NCBI GenBank assembly: GCA_002811645.1
Contig: PDIP01000086.1
Coordinates: 9,214-41,001, forward strand
Direction: 5' to 3'
Length of the DNA stretch: 31,788 nt
Origin: Corallochytrium limacisporum
Lineage: Eukaryota; Opisthokonta
Position 1 is the stretch's first letter. Every line of letters starts with the position of its first letter. A program made the translations under genes and the position numbers. This document shows, one piece after another, positions 8,287 through 16,399 of this stretch. A model generated the notes under the pieces. It saw nothing but the letters and a program-made list of their open reading frames with translations, searched no databases and was not told the DNA's origin.

Positions 8287-11200
8287 TCACCTACGGTGGC
8301 GTACCGCACGCAGTTTCTTGCGACCACTGCTCTGGGTCGTCGCTCCCCCGGCAGAGAATGTCATTTCTCCGCCTGGGGCTTCCGAACTGCCTCCGAAATT
8401 GAAACCCATTGATGCACTGGAAGCCGCTGCCCCGAAGTCAAAGGCAGGAGCTGGGGCTCCTGTACCTGCGGCGCTATTGCTTCCGAATGCAGACGTCGGT
8501 GTCGCGGAACCACCAAATGGCGGTGCAGCACCGCCGCCGCCGGCACTGAAGTTGAAGCCACTGCTGCTTTGAGGAGTGGCAACTGGCTTCGGAGGGGCAG
8601 TAGCGCCGCCAAACGCAGATGCCGTTGCGCCAGCACCACCAAAGCCACTTGCCAGGGGTGACGGCTTCAGTCCATCACCGGTTTCAGCACTACCGCTACC
8701 GAACAGCGGCTTGCTACTGCCTCCGTTGGCGACCATGGCACTGCCGGTGCCGAACCCACCACCACCGAAGCTGCTGTTCTTTGTGGAAACCGGTGCTGCG
8801 GGGGCACTAGCTCCAGCGCCAAATGTTAGACCAGGACCTGACTTTGACGACAAGGAAGTAGCACCATCACTGCCATTGGCCGGGCCACTGCCAAAGCCGC
8901 CACCGTAGTCAGTCTTGTTGGACCCAAAGCCACCGCTCGTTGCGGGTTGGGGGGCATCCACGGATGAGATGGCAGGAGCTGCACCTCCAAAGAGAGGAGA
9001 CGGTTTTGGCGCCACATCGTCTGAATCTACCGTACTCACAGAATTGCTCTTCCCAAAGCCACCGAAAGCTGGAGGAGTCGCAGTCACTCCACGGCTGCCA
9101 AAGAGTTGTGCCTTTGGTGTGTCGTCTTTCGCCTTCACTTCCGGGATCGGAGCCCCAACAGACGTCGGTGCTTTCCCGAATGCCAGTGGAGTGTGCTTGG
9201 AGATCGTTGCCCGCTTTTCAGGAGGTTCCTCCGTAGTGGCCGGTTTGCTGCCATCGAAAGAGTAGCTTCCGCCGGCAGGAGCTGGTGAAGCTTCACGCTT
9301 TTCATCTTCTCTGTTGGCTGGCCGCTTGACGCCAAAACGGAAACCACCTGAACTGACAACTGGCTCTGGTGCCTTCTCTTCGGCACCAGCTGGAGCATTG
9401 GCAGCAACCCTGCTGCCATCGATAACAGATACAGTCTTAGGCATCCCAAAAGTGAAGCCTCCAGCCTTGCCGAAGGTTAGTGCAGGAGCTGTGCTAGCAC
9501 TGCTGGTTGCAGACTTGGCACCCGGGTTGGGACTTTCGCAGGCAATGCACTTGTTCCTATCTCCGTCGTTAGACGTCATACAAGCATCACACTTCCATGT
9601 CCCTGGCTTAGCCTTGAATTTATCCAGAAGACTGCTGCCTACATGGGCATCAGGATCAGCAACAGTTTTCAAGGCTTCGGGTGACCGGCCCGGGGCTAGA
9701 GAGGTTCCAAAGGTGAACCCAGAGGACTGGTTGGAAACAGGCGGAGCAGGGGTGCTAGTGGCGAACTTTGTTCCGCTCTTGGATGTTTCACAGGCAATAC
9801 ACTTGTCCCTGTCTGCATCGTTGGATGTCATGCAAGTATCACACTTCCAGGAACCTGCCTTTGCCCTGAACTTGTCCAGGAGACTACTCCCAGTTGGATG
9901 TGGTGCAGGGGTCCGCCCCGCAGGCACCTCCATTTTACCCTTCGCACCATCCACGCTGGGTTTGGGAGTCATGCAACTAACACATTTGCCATCTTCGGGT
10001 TTGTTCGTGACCATGCACGCCTGGCAGGACCAAGAACCACTCGGTGGTGTAAATTTAGCCAACGGGTTAGTTATGGAAGCCGATGGTTTGCTTTCAGTCA
10101 CAGGTTTCGACTCAACAGCAGTTCTAGGTCCAAACTTGAACGTTGTTGTCGATGTTGCAGAGCCAGGAAGAGAAATCGTTGCTGTTGATGATAACAGTGG
10201 TGCCTTATTGAGATCATAGACAGGCAGTGAGACATCATTGGTAATGAGGGTTGCATCCGTACCTTCTGCAGGGTTCATTACGGGGAAAAAGCCTGCCCCA
10301 GGAGCAGGCTCCTTCGAAAGTTCATGTGACACCTTCTGGGAAGATGTGAGTCCTGCACCCAAGGAGCCCGCTTCTTTTGGCGGTTCCAGCCGTTCCTCAG
10401 AAGGTTTGCTGAATGAGACGTCAGACATTGATTCCGTGCGCTTTGTCTTCGATTGACCATCCACGTTAGAAGCCCCTACACTCTTGCTCGCGGGGTGTGT
10501 GGGGAAGCTGAGAGCTCCTCCAGATGACATGGGCGACATAGTGTTCTCTTGCAGACTTGCCTGTGCATGCCGCGCCGAATTGAGCAGGGCCTTCTTGGCC
10601 AGATCATTTCCCTTCCCACCACCGCCCATGGCCATACCAAAAGAAGAGCTGCTTTTAGCTGCAGGAGACACAGGAACATTTGCAGGCTCTTTTCTTGGTT
10701 CGCTCTTGTTCTGCTGCATGGGGGTAGAGATGTACGGGGCGGACTTTTTCAGATTCTGAAGCTGCTGGTCTTCCTCAGAACTTGCTTTCTTCGCCGGCGG
10801 ACGAGAGTATATAGGCTGCACACGGTACCTACTACGACGCATCCGCTCTCTTTGGGCCTGTCGTACGCTCTGTACCTGAGCATCAATTCGCTGCGTCAAT
10901 GGCAGCAGTGATGCAGCCCCTGGTGACCTACCTACGGCAAGTGATGCTGCAGGCCCAGCAGACCTTCCTGGTGTGCCACCCAATGGCACCCGTCCAGGCG
11001 TGTAAGAGAGACCTATGTTTGACCGACTAGAGGTGGTCGATAAAGCGTTTACAGCAGCAAACCCGGTTTCGGAGGGTGACGTACTGATCAGACTCATCAG
11101 ACGTTGTGCTTTCTCGGTTAGTTGCGGACGCGGTTCATTGAATGTCGTAGCGTGACGTTTCGATGGACTAGCTAACTGTTGGTCATCCTCTTCAACAGCA

Positions 11201-12171
11201 CGAGGTCCACGCTTTACACCAGAACCTGGCCGCCGGAGTGTATCTCGGGCTGCATTTGATGGGCTGAGCATGTTTCTCCGGCTGGAAATCGCAAGCGTAC
11301 GTCCTGAAGTCATTAAGGATGCAGAGGGACTTTTTGCGGAGCTGGGGGATGCAGTCTGAATTGTAGAGGGCAGAAATTTTCCTGGTGTGTTCATGCGATT
11401 AGGTTCCAAACCTGTCCGGGTTCCCCTAAATCGATTACCTGCCAGAGTACTCGGTTTCGTCGAAGACCTATTAGTTGCGGCAGAGTGTCCCACTGGTGTC
11501 CTGGCCGATTCCATTTGAGCCAATGGACTGGAAAGGGTGGCTGGTGTGAAAGAAGATCGGCCATACGTAGGATTGAAGTTTTCGCTATCACTCCTTGCGT
11601 TTTGTGGCACAGCGTATCCGGATACTGATCCAGCAGTCGCAGCAGTACTGTATCCGCCCATAGACCGACGATCAAACGATTGAGCAGACGACGGAATCTG
11701 CAGGGTTGATGATGCCCCTTCTGTCGCCGCACTGCGTTCCCCGATATACAACATCTTCCATTGAGTTCTAGGCGTCCGGATGGCGCTCTTACTGTTACCA
11801 CTGCCAAGACGGACGGATGCTCGGAAGGAGCTTGTACTGGTTCCAACAGGTGCTTTCAATGCTGCCTTGGCACGTGTTCCAGAACCCAGGTCAATGTGGA
11901 CACCATCCAGTTGCCCTGCGTACGACGTGGTGGCGTTCGGAGGTGTCCTGAAGATGTCACCGTCTTCCTCATCACCACTGGAAGGTCCCACGCCCGTAGG
12001 AGATGTACACTCATCCCGAGGCCAACCGATGTATTCAGCAATGTAATTTGAAACATACTTAGACGCTGACGATAAAGCGTTCTTAACATAGTCATAAGGT
12101 GAAGGAGGCTGGTTCCTGCGACGGATGGGTCCTCCGACTTGCGCTGGTGTGCTAGGATCGACGGAAACCAT
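8287..12171 (-). CDS. Nup153-like FG nucleoporin with three RanBP2-type zinc fingers
   Basis: The 1294-aa chain has the layout of a nuclear-basket nucleoporin. Residues about 26-50 (DYVKNALSSASKYVSNYI, EYIGW) form a likely amphipathic helix of the kind that ties Nup1/Nup153 to the inner membrane. A long Ser/Arg-rich disordered region follows. Three W-x-C-x2-C-x3-N-x6-C-x2-C zinc fingers lie near residues 710, 772 and 857. The first (CQACMVTNKPEDGKC) closely resembles Nup153 fingers, which bind Ran. The fingers are followed by about 350 residues rich in FG and FxFG, the docking sites for transport receptors. The basic C-terminus (GRKKLRAVRHRR) resembles the tail of Nup153/Nup1/plant Nup136 as I remember it. 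The gene is intact with an ATG start. Confidence 0.85.
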   Translation of the reverse strand: MVSVDPSTPAQVGGPIRRRNQPPSPYDYVKNALSSASKYVSNYIAEYIGWPRDECTSPTGVGPSSGDEEDGDIFRTPPNATTSYAGQLDGVHIDLGSGTRAKAALKAPVGTSTSSFRASVRLGSGNSKSAIRTPRTQWKMLYIGERSAATEGASSTLQIPSSAQSFDRRSMGGYSTAATAGSVSGYAVPQNARSDSENFNPTYGRSSFTPATLSSPLAQMESARTPVGHSAATNRSSTKPSTLAGNRFRGTRTGLEPNRMNTPGKFLPSTIQTASPSSAKSPSASLMTSGRTLAISSRRNMLSPSNAARDTLRRPGSGVKRGPRAVEEDDQQLASPSKRHATTFNEPRPQLTEKAQRLMSLISTSPSETGFAAVNALSTTSSRSNIGLSYTPGRVPLGGTPGRSAGPAASLAVGRSPGAASLLPLTQRIDAQVQSVRQAQRERMRRSRYRVQPIYSRPPAKKASSEEDQQLQNLKKSAPYISTPMQQNKSEPRKEPANVPVSPAAKSSSSFGMAMGGGGKGNDLAKKALLNSARHAQASLQENTMSPMSSGGALSFPTHPASKSVGASNVDGQSKTKRTESMSDVSFSKPSEERLEPPKEAGSLGAGLTSSQKVSHELSKEPAPGAGFFPVMNPAEGTDATLITNDVSLPVYDLNKAPLLSSTATISLPGSATSTTTFKFGPRTAVESKPVTESKPSASITNPLAKFTPPSGSWSCQACMVTNKPEDGKCVSCMTPKPSVDGAKGKMEVPAGRTPAPHPTGSSLLDKFRAKAGSWKCDTCMTSNDADRDKCIACETSKSGTKFATSTPAPPVSNQSSGFTFGTSLAPGRSPEALKTVADPDAHVGSSLLDKFKAKPGTWKCDACMTSNDGDRNKCIACESPNPGAKSATSSASTAPALTFGKAGGFTFGMPKTVSVIDGSRVAANAPAGAEEKAPEPVVSSGGFRFGVKRPANREDEKREASPAPAGGSYSFDGSKPATTEEPPEKRATISKHTPLAFGKAPTSVGAPIPEVKAKDDTPKAQLFGSRGVTATPPAFGGFGKSNSVSTVDSDDVAPKPSPLFGGAAPAISSVDAPQPATSGGFGSNKTDYGGGFGSGPANGSDGATSLSSKSGPGLTFGAGASAPAAPVSTKNSSFGGGGFGTGSAMVANGGSSKPLFGSGSAETGDGLKPSPLASGFGGAGATASAFGGATAPPKPVATPQSSSGFNFSAGGGGAAPPFGGSATPTSAFGSNSAAGTGAPAPAFDFGAAASSASMGFNFGGSSEAPGGEMTFSAGGATTQSSGRKKLRAVRHRR
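9550..9930 (-). repeat. Duplicated linker plus zinc-finger module inside the nucleoporin
   Basis: Zinc fingers 2 and 3 share an almost identical lead-in and finger: GSSLLDKFRAKAGSWKCDTC against GSSLLDKFKAKPGTWKCDAC, then TSND-D-KCIACE. The copies are about 85 codons apart. Finger 1 is more divergent, so fingers 2 and 3 look like a later internal duplication. Confidence 0.7.
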
Positions 12172-13206
12172 TCTTATACTCTATATGTCAGGGACCTTAG
12201 CTTCGTCCCGACTTAGTCAGATGAGACACTAGTTTGGAAACATGACCTGCTTCATACCATGAACCTTGATCGGGTACAAATTCATCTCCCCAGTTGATCT
12301 GTCATTCTTGCATAATATTGCATTACTTGCGGATATAACCCCTGTTCCTGAAATATCTATCGGATAGTGTCACTGGAGTATTCATCCCGAGACATACAAG
12401 TTCAACAGCATGGGACTTATAGAGAATCTCATTGAAGAACTCCAAAGACACTACATGCAGGTACGAACGCACGCATACGCACGCGTACTAGCCTAACATT
12501 GGTGAAGAGCTGGCATGCGTCTGGGGATTTCAGTGCCACCACTCCCCTCCGCTCATACGCTGTACACAGACACTCTACCGACCTATCAAATTTTCGCCAT
12601 GGATTTCCCACATGTGTTCACCATTGTGGGCGTAGGCGCAGTTCTTGGACTACCCGGTGCATGGAACACGGGAGAGTGTGTTCCGACACCAACGTGAAAC
12701 CGATGGACCGGAAAAAGCCAAAACAAGAGCTCCCTCAATTTGTCTCGCATATACAGTACTGTTAAGGTGGCGCAAAAAGAGCGCGAAAGGGGAACGCGCG
12801 GTGAACAACAGGACGGTGGGGCGCTCTGCTGTAGACCGACACGCGCTTGTGATCCAGTATTGTTGGTGGTACGTTCAACTCACCCACCAGTCAGAGCGGT
12901 TGGAAGCCACGAGCCCAACAACACAACAGCGCGATGGAGTTGAGCTGCAAGAGTCGATGGGCCTTGCAGACGTGGGGTGCCGAGAGATGTAAACGACTTA
13001 CTGTTGGACAGAAACTGATCCCTCTCCGAATTCACATAAAGTCTTCAGTCCGACGAAATTCAAAATAATGACTTTTCTAGGTGACCATTTAGTCAAAATC
13101 GTCTTCTGGAGGAAGAATTGCCACCCGCGTCGGCTGCACTATTCATCTACGTCGGCGGGACTTTTGTTGGCACTACACAGCTAAATGCTAGTACAACCCT
13201 AGTATG

Positions 13207-13222
13207 ACACACACACACACAC
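13207..13222. repeat. (AC)8 microsatellite
   Basis: Eight AC units in a row lie in noncoding DNA. The tract is useful only as a polymorphism marker. Confidence 0.9.
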
Positions 13223-13625
13223 CTTAGGGACGAAAGAACGAACCTTACCGCACATCCTTTAACATCTACAATTCCAACTGTGGCCGTGGTGGTCCGTCTA
13301 CAAACCAAAATCAGAGTCAGGAACAAATTGGCGCCGGTATTTCAACATTTGGCAACTACATCGCAGAAATTTGCGATGTTCCGTTACACAAACGGCCGAC
13401 TTCAAAAAGTTGGGAAAGACAGGGAACTGTGGACATGCACTGGGACTACTTGATGATGATAGTCGAGAGCAAAATGGCATTGTAGACTTGTTCACCTTTT
13501 GCCACTGAGTTCCATTTCATTCAATCAAAATGGCCTGACAGTTTTGATTCGTGTGTATTTTCTAGGACGGGGTCAAAGTGATGCGGAATGCTTTCCATTA
13601 CTCTCGTCACTGACTCTTTGAGCGA

Positions 13626-13644
13626 GGTTTCCTGACAGGAAACC
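13626..13644. repeat. Perfect 19-bp palindrome
   Basis: GGTTTCCTG and CAGGAAACC are exact inverted copies around a single central A. It could be a site for a dimeric DNA-binding protein or a small hairpin. It also lies inside an unsupported 81-codon minus-strand frame. Confidence 0.6.
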
Positions 13645-13917
13645 AAACGGGTCCTAGATCTTTTGGTGGACAAAACCCGAGCCAAACTCCTGATGACAAC
13701 TGGAGCATCACACAGTGGGGCAGACACTTGGAAACTCTCAACGTCGACCCAAGATGAGCACTTCATCCCTTAGTTCTGAAGTTGGTGGATGTATGGTTAC
13801 ACACTTGAAGTAATGCGAATAGATACGTTTGCAAGCGTCGGCAATAAATAGGGCCCGCTCCGAAACGTTTATGTCAACGGTGATTGATAGGATTTGCTGA
13901 GGAACATGTTACAGTCT

Positions 13918-14540
13918 TCACTCGCACCCATAATCTGGCAACCACTGCCGTATCTTAGATCTGAGGTCATGCATGTGACTGTTTTGTTCAAGTTCGATTT
14001 CACGGAGTTCCTTAGCCAGGCTTAGGCCGCGCAAGGCTCTGCGTTTCAGAATCCGACGGTAGTAATCCTCTGCCAGCCTCACGGCCAAAATTTCTCTATA
14101 CGCCAAAGCAAGCGTTTCAAAATACTTGCGTCCATTAAATCTCATTTCTTTACGCCGGGGGGGGGGGCACGGACAAATCCTTTTCTTCGAGGATGGTTTG
14201 AAACTAATGCGACCTAACCTTTCGCGCACAAACAGAAAGAGCTTTCCTTTCTTAATCTCAAGAGTTGAAGAGCTCGGCAGAATAAGCTGGCGGTCTAAAA
14301 TACTCGTGGTTCATCGGCATTCTTGCTATAGTTCCTGAGGCATGTGACAACCATACATGTAGAGATGCCAATATTGCTACGTACTGGTGATGGGGCGGGA
14401 GGTGGAAAGCTGGCTTCAGTGCTCTTAAGGGGTGCGGTAGGATAGTAGGCGAGAATGGAGGGGCGGGGGAAAGGGCGGCGTTCTAAGCGCGTCAGGACGG
14501 TTGGAGGGTCAGAGTATGAATCAGTGAGAGCCTGTCCCAT
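13918..14540 (-). CDS. Hypothetical protein, possibly two exons with a 62-nt intron
   Basis: The conserved-looking part is the C-terminal 75 codons (ATG at 14145): MRFNGRKYFETLALAYRE, then helices LAEDYYRRILKRRALRGL and SLAKELREIELEQ, ending LPDYGCE. The frame stays open upstream to 14320 without an ATG. A two-exon model repairs this: exon 1 14540-14357 (ATG start, Pro-rich), intron 14356-14295 (GTATGG...TTTTAG, 62 nt), exon 2 14294-13918. It gives 561 nt, an exact 186-codon frame plus stop, with phase preserved. No strong branch point is visible, so the model is tentative. A G11 run (14157-14167) lies in exon 2, where a length error would shift the frame. I recognise no family; the helical basic core could suit a nuclear or protein-binding role. 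Confidence 0.4.
14157..14167. repeat. G11 homopolymer inside a coding frame
   Basis: Eleven G residues on the plus strand encode a Pro-Pro-Pro-Arg stretch on the minus strand. Such runs are prone to sequencing and replication slippage. Confidence 0.85.
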
Positions 14541-14769
14541 TTTCTCTGTATGCGATGTTCTTTATTGGGATGCTACATGCCAGGCAGTGAAAATATTGCC
14601 AAGTGAAATGGAAGGAAGGAAATTCTTAAAAGGGAGAAAAGGATGAAAGCGCAAATGTTTGAACAGACTGCGGCTGTTTCGATCGCGTGCGCAAACACAA
14701 GGGTCTGATTTCACAGTTATAGGGGACAGAACACGGACCGCTGAAACCAGTAAATAATCAAGTTCCACT

Positions 14770-15354
14770 TTAGGCATCCAGGGGCATGTCTTCAACTGTG
14801 GCTTTTTCGGTTTCCGCAATCTTCTTAGGGGAGTCATCCAGTCCAGCCGGAGGTTCGAAACTGGGTTCCTGAGGTACATAGTCGATGAGGATGGCTTTCT
14901 CCCGCGTAACCCTGTGAGGAACACTGACAATCAGGACTCCAGAGTCAGTAAAACTTGCAGAGATGTTGTCAATGTCAGTCTTGTTAGGAAGATTGATGAC
15001 ATGGTTTAGATAGCGAGGGACACACACCTTATCCCCTGAACGGCACTTGTGTGTACCAGCAATCTTCAACTGTCCAGTGGAAGCTGTCAGAGAAATGTCT
15101 CCAATCGCAAACCCGGGTACGTCCATGGTGATGATGGAGGCATCCTCCTCCTCAATAATGCGGTATGTACGGGCATTCTGATTATGGTTAAAGCTGGGGA
15201 CCGCCATCTTGGCCGCAGCGTCAAAAGGGTAGTACAGAGGGTGCGGAAACATACCAGAAAGCCGGCTGATGCGGAACGCGTTAGTGCTGTTGACACATGC
15301 AAGAAGCATCAGCACTGTAAACAATGCGGTCAGAAAGGAATTGAAGGACTTCAT
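14770..15354 (-). CDS. Small heat-shock protein (alpha-crystallin/Hsp20) with N-terminal signal peptide
   Basis: The product is an ATP-independent holdase chaperone of 194 aa. The reading frame extends upstream only to a GTG, so the first ATG at 15354 is taken. Residues 1-26 form a clear signal peptide (hydrophobic FLTALFTVLMLLACV, then STNA). The alpha-crystallin domain runs from about 63 to 148: YRIIEEEDASIITMDVPGF, ISLTASTGQLKIAG, HVINLPNKTDID, and the hallmark SGVLIVSVP at 138-146. The C-terminal tail is acidic and carries no KDEL-type ER signal. Three Cys residues lie near 20, 104 and 111. I infer entry into the secretory pathway. The residue after the predicted cleavage site is Phe, as in plastid targeting signals of algae with red secondary plastids, so plastid delivery is an alternative. 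I looked for heat-shock elements and found no clear one. Confidence 0.87.
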   Translation of the reverse strand: MKSFNSFLTALFTVLMLLACVNSTNAFRISRLSGMFPHPLYYPFDAAAKMAVPSFNHNQNARTYRIIEEEDASIITMDVPGFAIGDISLTASTGQLKIAGTHKCRSGDKVCVPRYLNHVINLPNKTDIDNISASFTDSGVLIVSVPHRVTREKAILIDYVPQEPSFEPPAGLDDSPKKIAETEKATVEDMPLDA

Positions 15355-15473
15355 GGCGGTCAATGCGCTAGTGAGGTAGAACTCGGGTGTGAGAATTGCC
15401 AAAGTGTAACGTTCGATCACGTTTAATACTGAAGGAGACCTAGGTCATGCCGAAACATACGCCTACCGGCTTA

Positions 15474-15480
15474 CTTAAAT
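15474..15480 (-). promoter_or_regulatory. TATA-like element upstream of the small heat-shock gene
   Basis: On the minus strand the sequence reads TATTTAA about 120 bp before the ATG. This is a weak match and could be chance. Confidence 0.3.
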
Positions 15481-15737
15481 ACCTTTGAGTTCAGCTTGCC
15501 TCAGTGAATCCAAAGAATTGGCGGATGCCTCAAGGTTCGTATGCACAGGCGGTGCCCACCCATTGGCTTTCTGCCACCACCCCCGACGGGACCGCGTTCG
15601 AGATTGCTCGGTGGTCCCTCTCAAACACAGCGCAGCTCAAACAAAATGGTCGAAGCTCCTAGTACACTATGAAGATGTCAAACGCCGCGACACCCCCCTG
15701 AGGTGGCTGCTCTGTGAAGAGACAACTGGCCATCGCT

Positions 15738-15778
15738 GATTGGCTAATTTCATAGATTCACGAAAATAGTATATAAAA
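15738..15778 (+). promoter_or_regulatory. Candidate promoter: inverted CCAAT plus TATA box
   Basis: ATTGG (inverted CCAAT) near 15738 is followed by TATATAAAA at 15770-15778, the best TATA match in the window. Transcription would begin near 15800, immediately before the ATG of a 54-codon ORF and about 600 bp before the hydrolase ATG. Confidence 0.5.
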
Positions 15779-15804
15779 TTCTCCTCCATGGTTCAATTCA
15801 TCTA

Positions 15805-15969
15805 ATGACATTAATAGGTTTCAACTTTTACGCACCTGATGAGACAGCCGAAGATAGCCGCGGCTTAGCAAAAGTTAGTGGTCTAAAAGTGGATACCAAC
15901 CCACTCATCATGATACATTTTCATGGTTCGGTCAGTCAATTCTTCGGTTTGCCACCCTACCGTACCTAG
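15805..15969 (+). CDS. Possible 54-aa protein downstream of a TATA box
   Basis: ATG at 15805 opens a frame beginning MTLIGFNFYAPDETAED and ending QFFGLPPYRT before TAG. The composition is balanced and protein-like (alternating hydrophobic strands such as NPLIMIHFHGSV). It starts 27 bp after a strong TATA box. No family is recognised. It may be a short peptide gene, a first exon or an upstream ORF on a long leader of the hydrolase gene. Confidence 0.3.
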   Translation: MTLIGFNFYAPDETAEDSRGLAKVSGLKVDTNPLIMIHFHGSVSQFFGLPPYRT

Positions 15970-16399
15970 TCATTATATATTCTTGAGCGCCCTATTGCAG
16001 ACCAAACGATGGCGTTGTGTGACGTTTGGTGCTTTAAGTGGCGACCCACCAGCTGATCCACATTTTGCGGCTGCCTGTACCACAATGGTTTTCCGAATGA
16101 CTGTCTTTGTGCAGACACAATATTCCTGACGCCATTCGTGCACTTCAAGAGTAGCACAGAATATCTGTGTCATACGCACCTGGTAAGACTGTCCGCGCAG
16201 CCACAGATACATCCATCGCCAGCTGCTATGCCCTGGTGCTGATGGAGAACCAGCCTTTGCAGCTCTCGTTTGACCACGTCCATACATACGTGAGTTCGTT
16301 CACCTGGTACTTCATCACATAGCAAATAAGTTACAATTCGTGCACTTAGCAGGAGCCCGTGTCCAAACTTCGGCCACATTCTCAGAAGCACAGAACAGA

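Larger units (their letters stand above)
12172..13917. other. 1.7-kb intergenic region upstream of the nucleoporin gene
   Basis: There is no convincing gene. An 81-codon ATG frame on the minus strand (13521-13766) and shorter plus-strand frames (for example 12645-12992) have no recognisable motif. One 32-codon stretch starting at 12600 (plus) is hydrophobic (FTIVGVGAVLGLPGAW) but unsupported. The region also holds an (AC)8 run and a 19-bp palindrome. I found no snRNA, 5S or tRNA hallmarks. Confidence 0.5.
15355..16399. other. Divergent intergenic region between the heat-shock and hydrolase genes
   Basis: The 1045-bp region must hold both promoters. It has a strong plus-strand TATA box at 15770 followed by a 54-codon ORF (listed separately). 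A GGTAAGACT at 16181 and a TTAG near 16348 could bound a 5'-UTR intron of the hydrolase gene, without further support. Other short frames have no motif. Confidence 0.4.

Noticed and set aside
9314-10219. 301-codon plus-strand frame
   Set aside because: It is antisense to the zinc-finger and FG part of the nucleoporin. Its composition is the complement of Ser/Gly/Phe-rich repeats.
12645-12992. 115-codon plus-strand frame in the long gap
   Set aside because: It has no motif and an odd composition, and overlapping frames of similar length are present on both strands.
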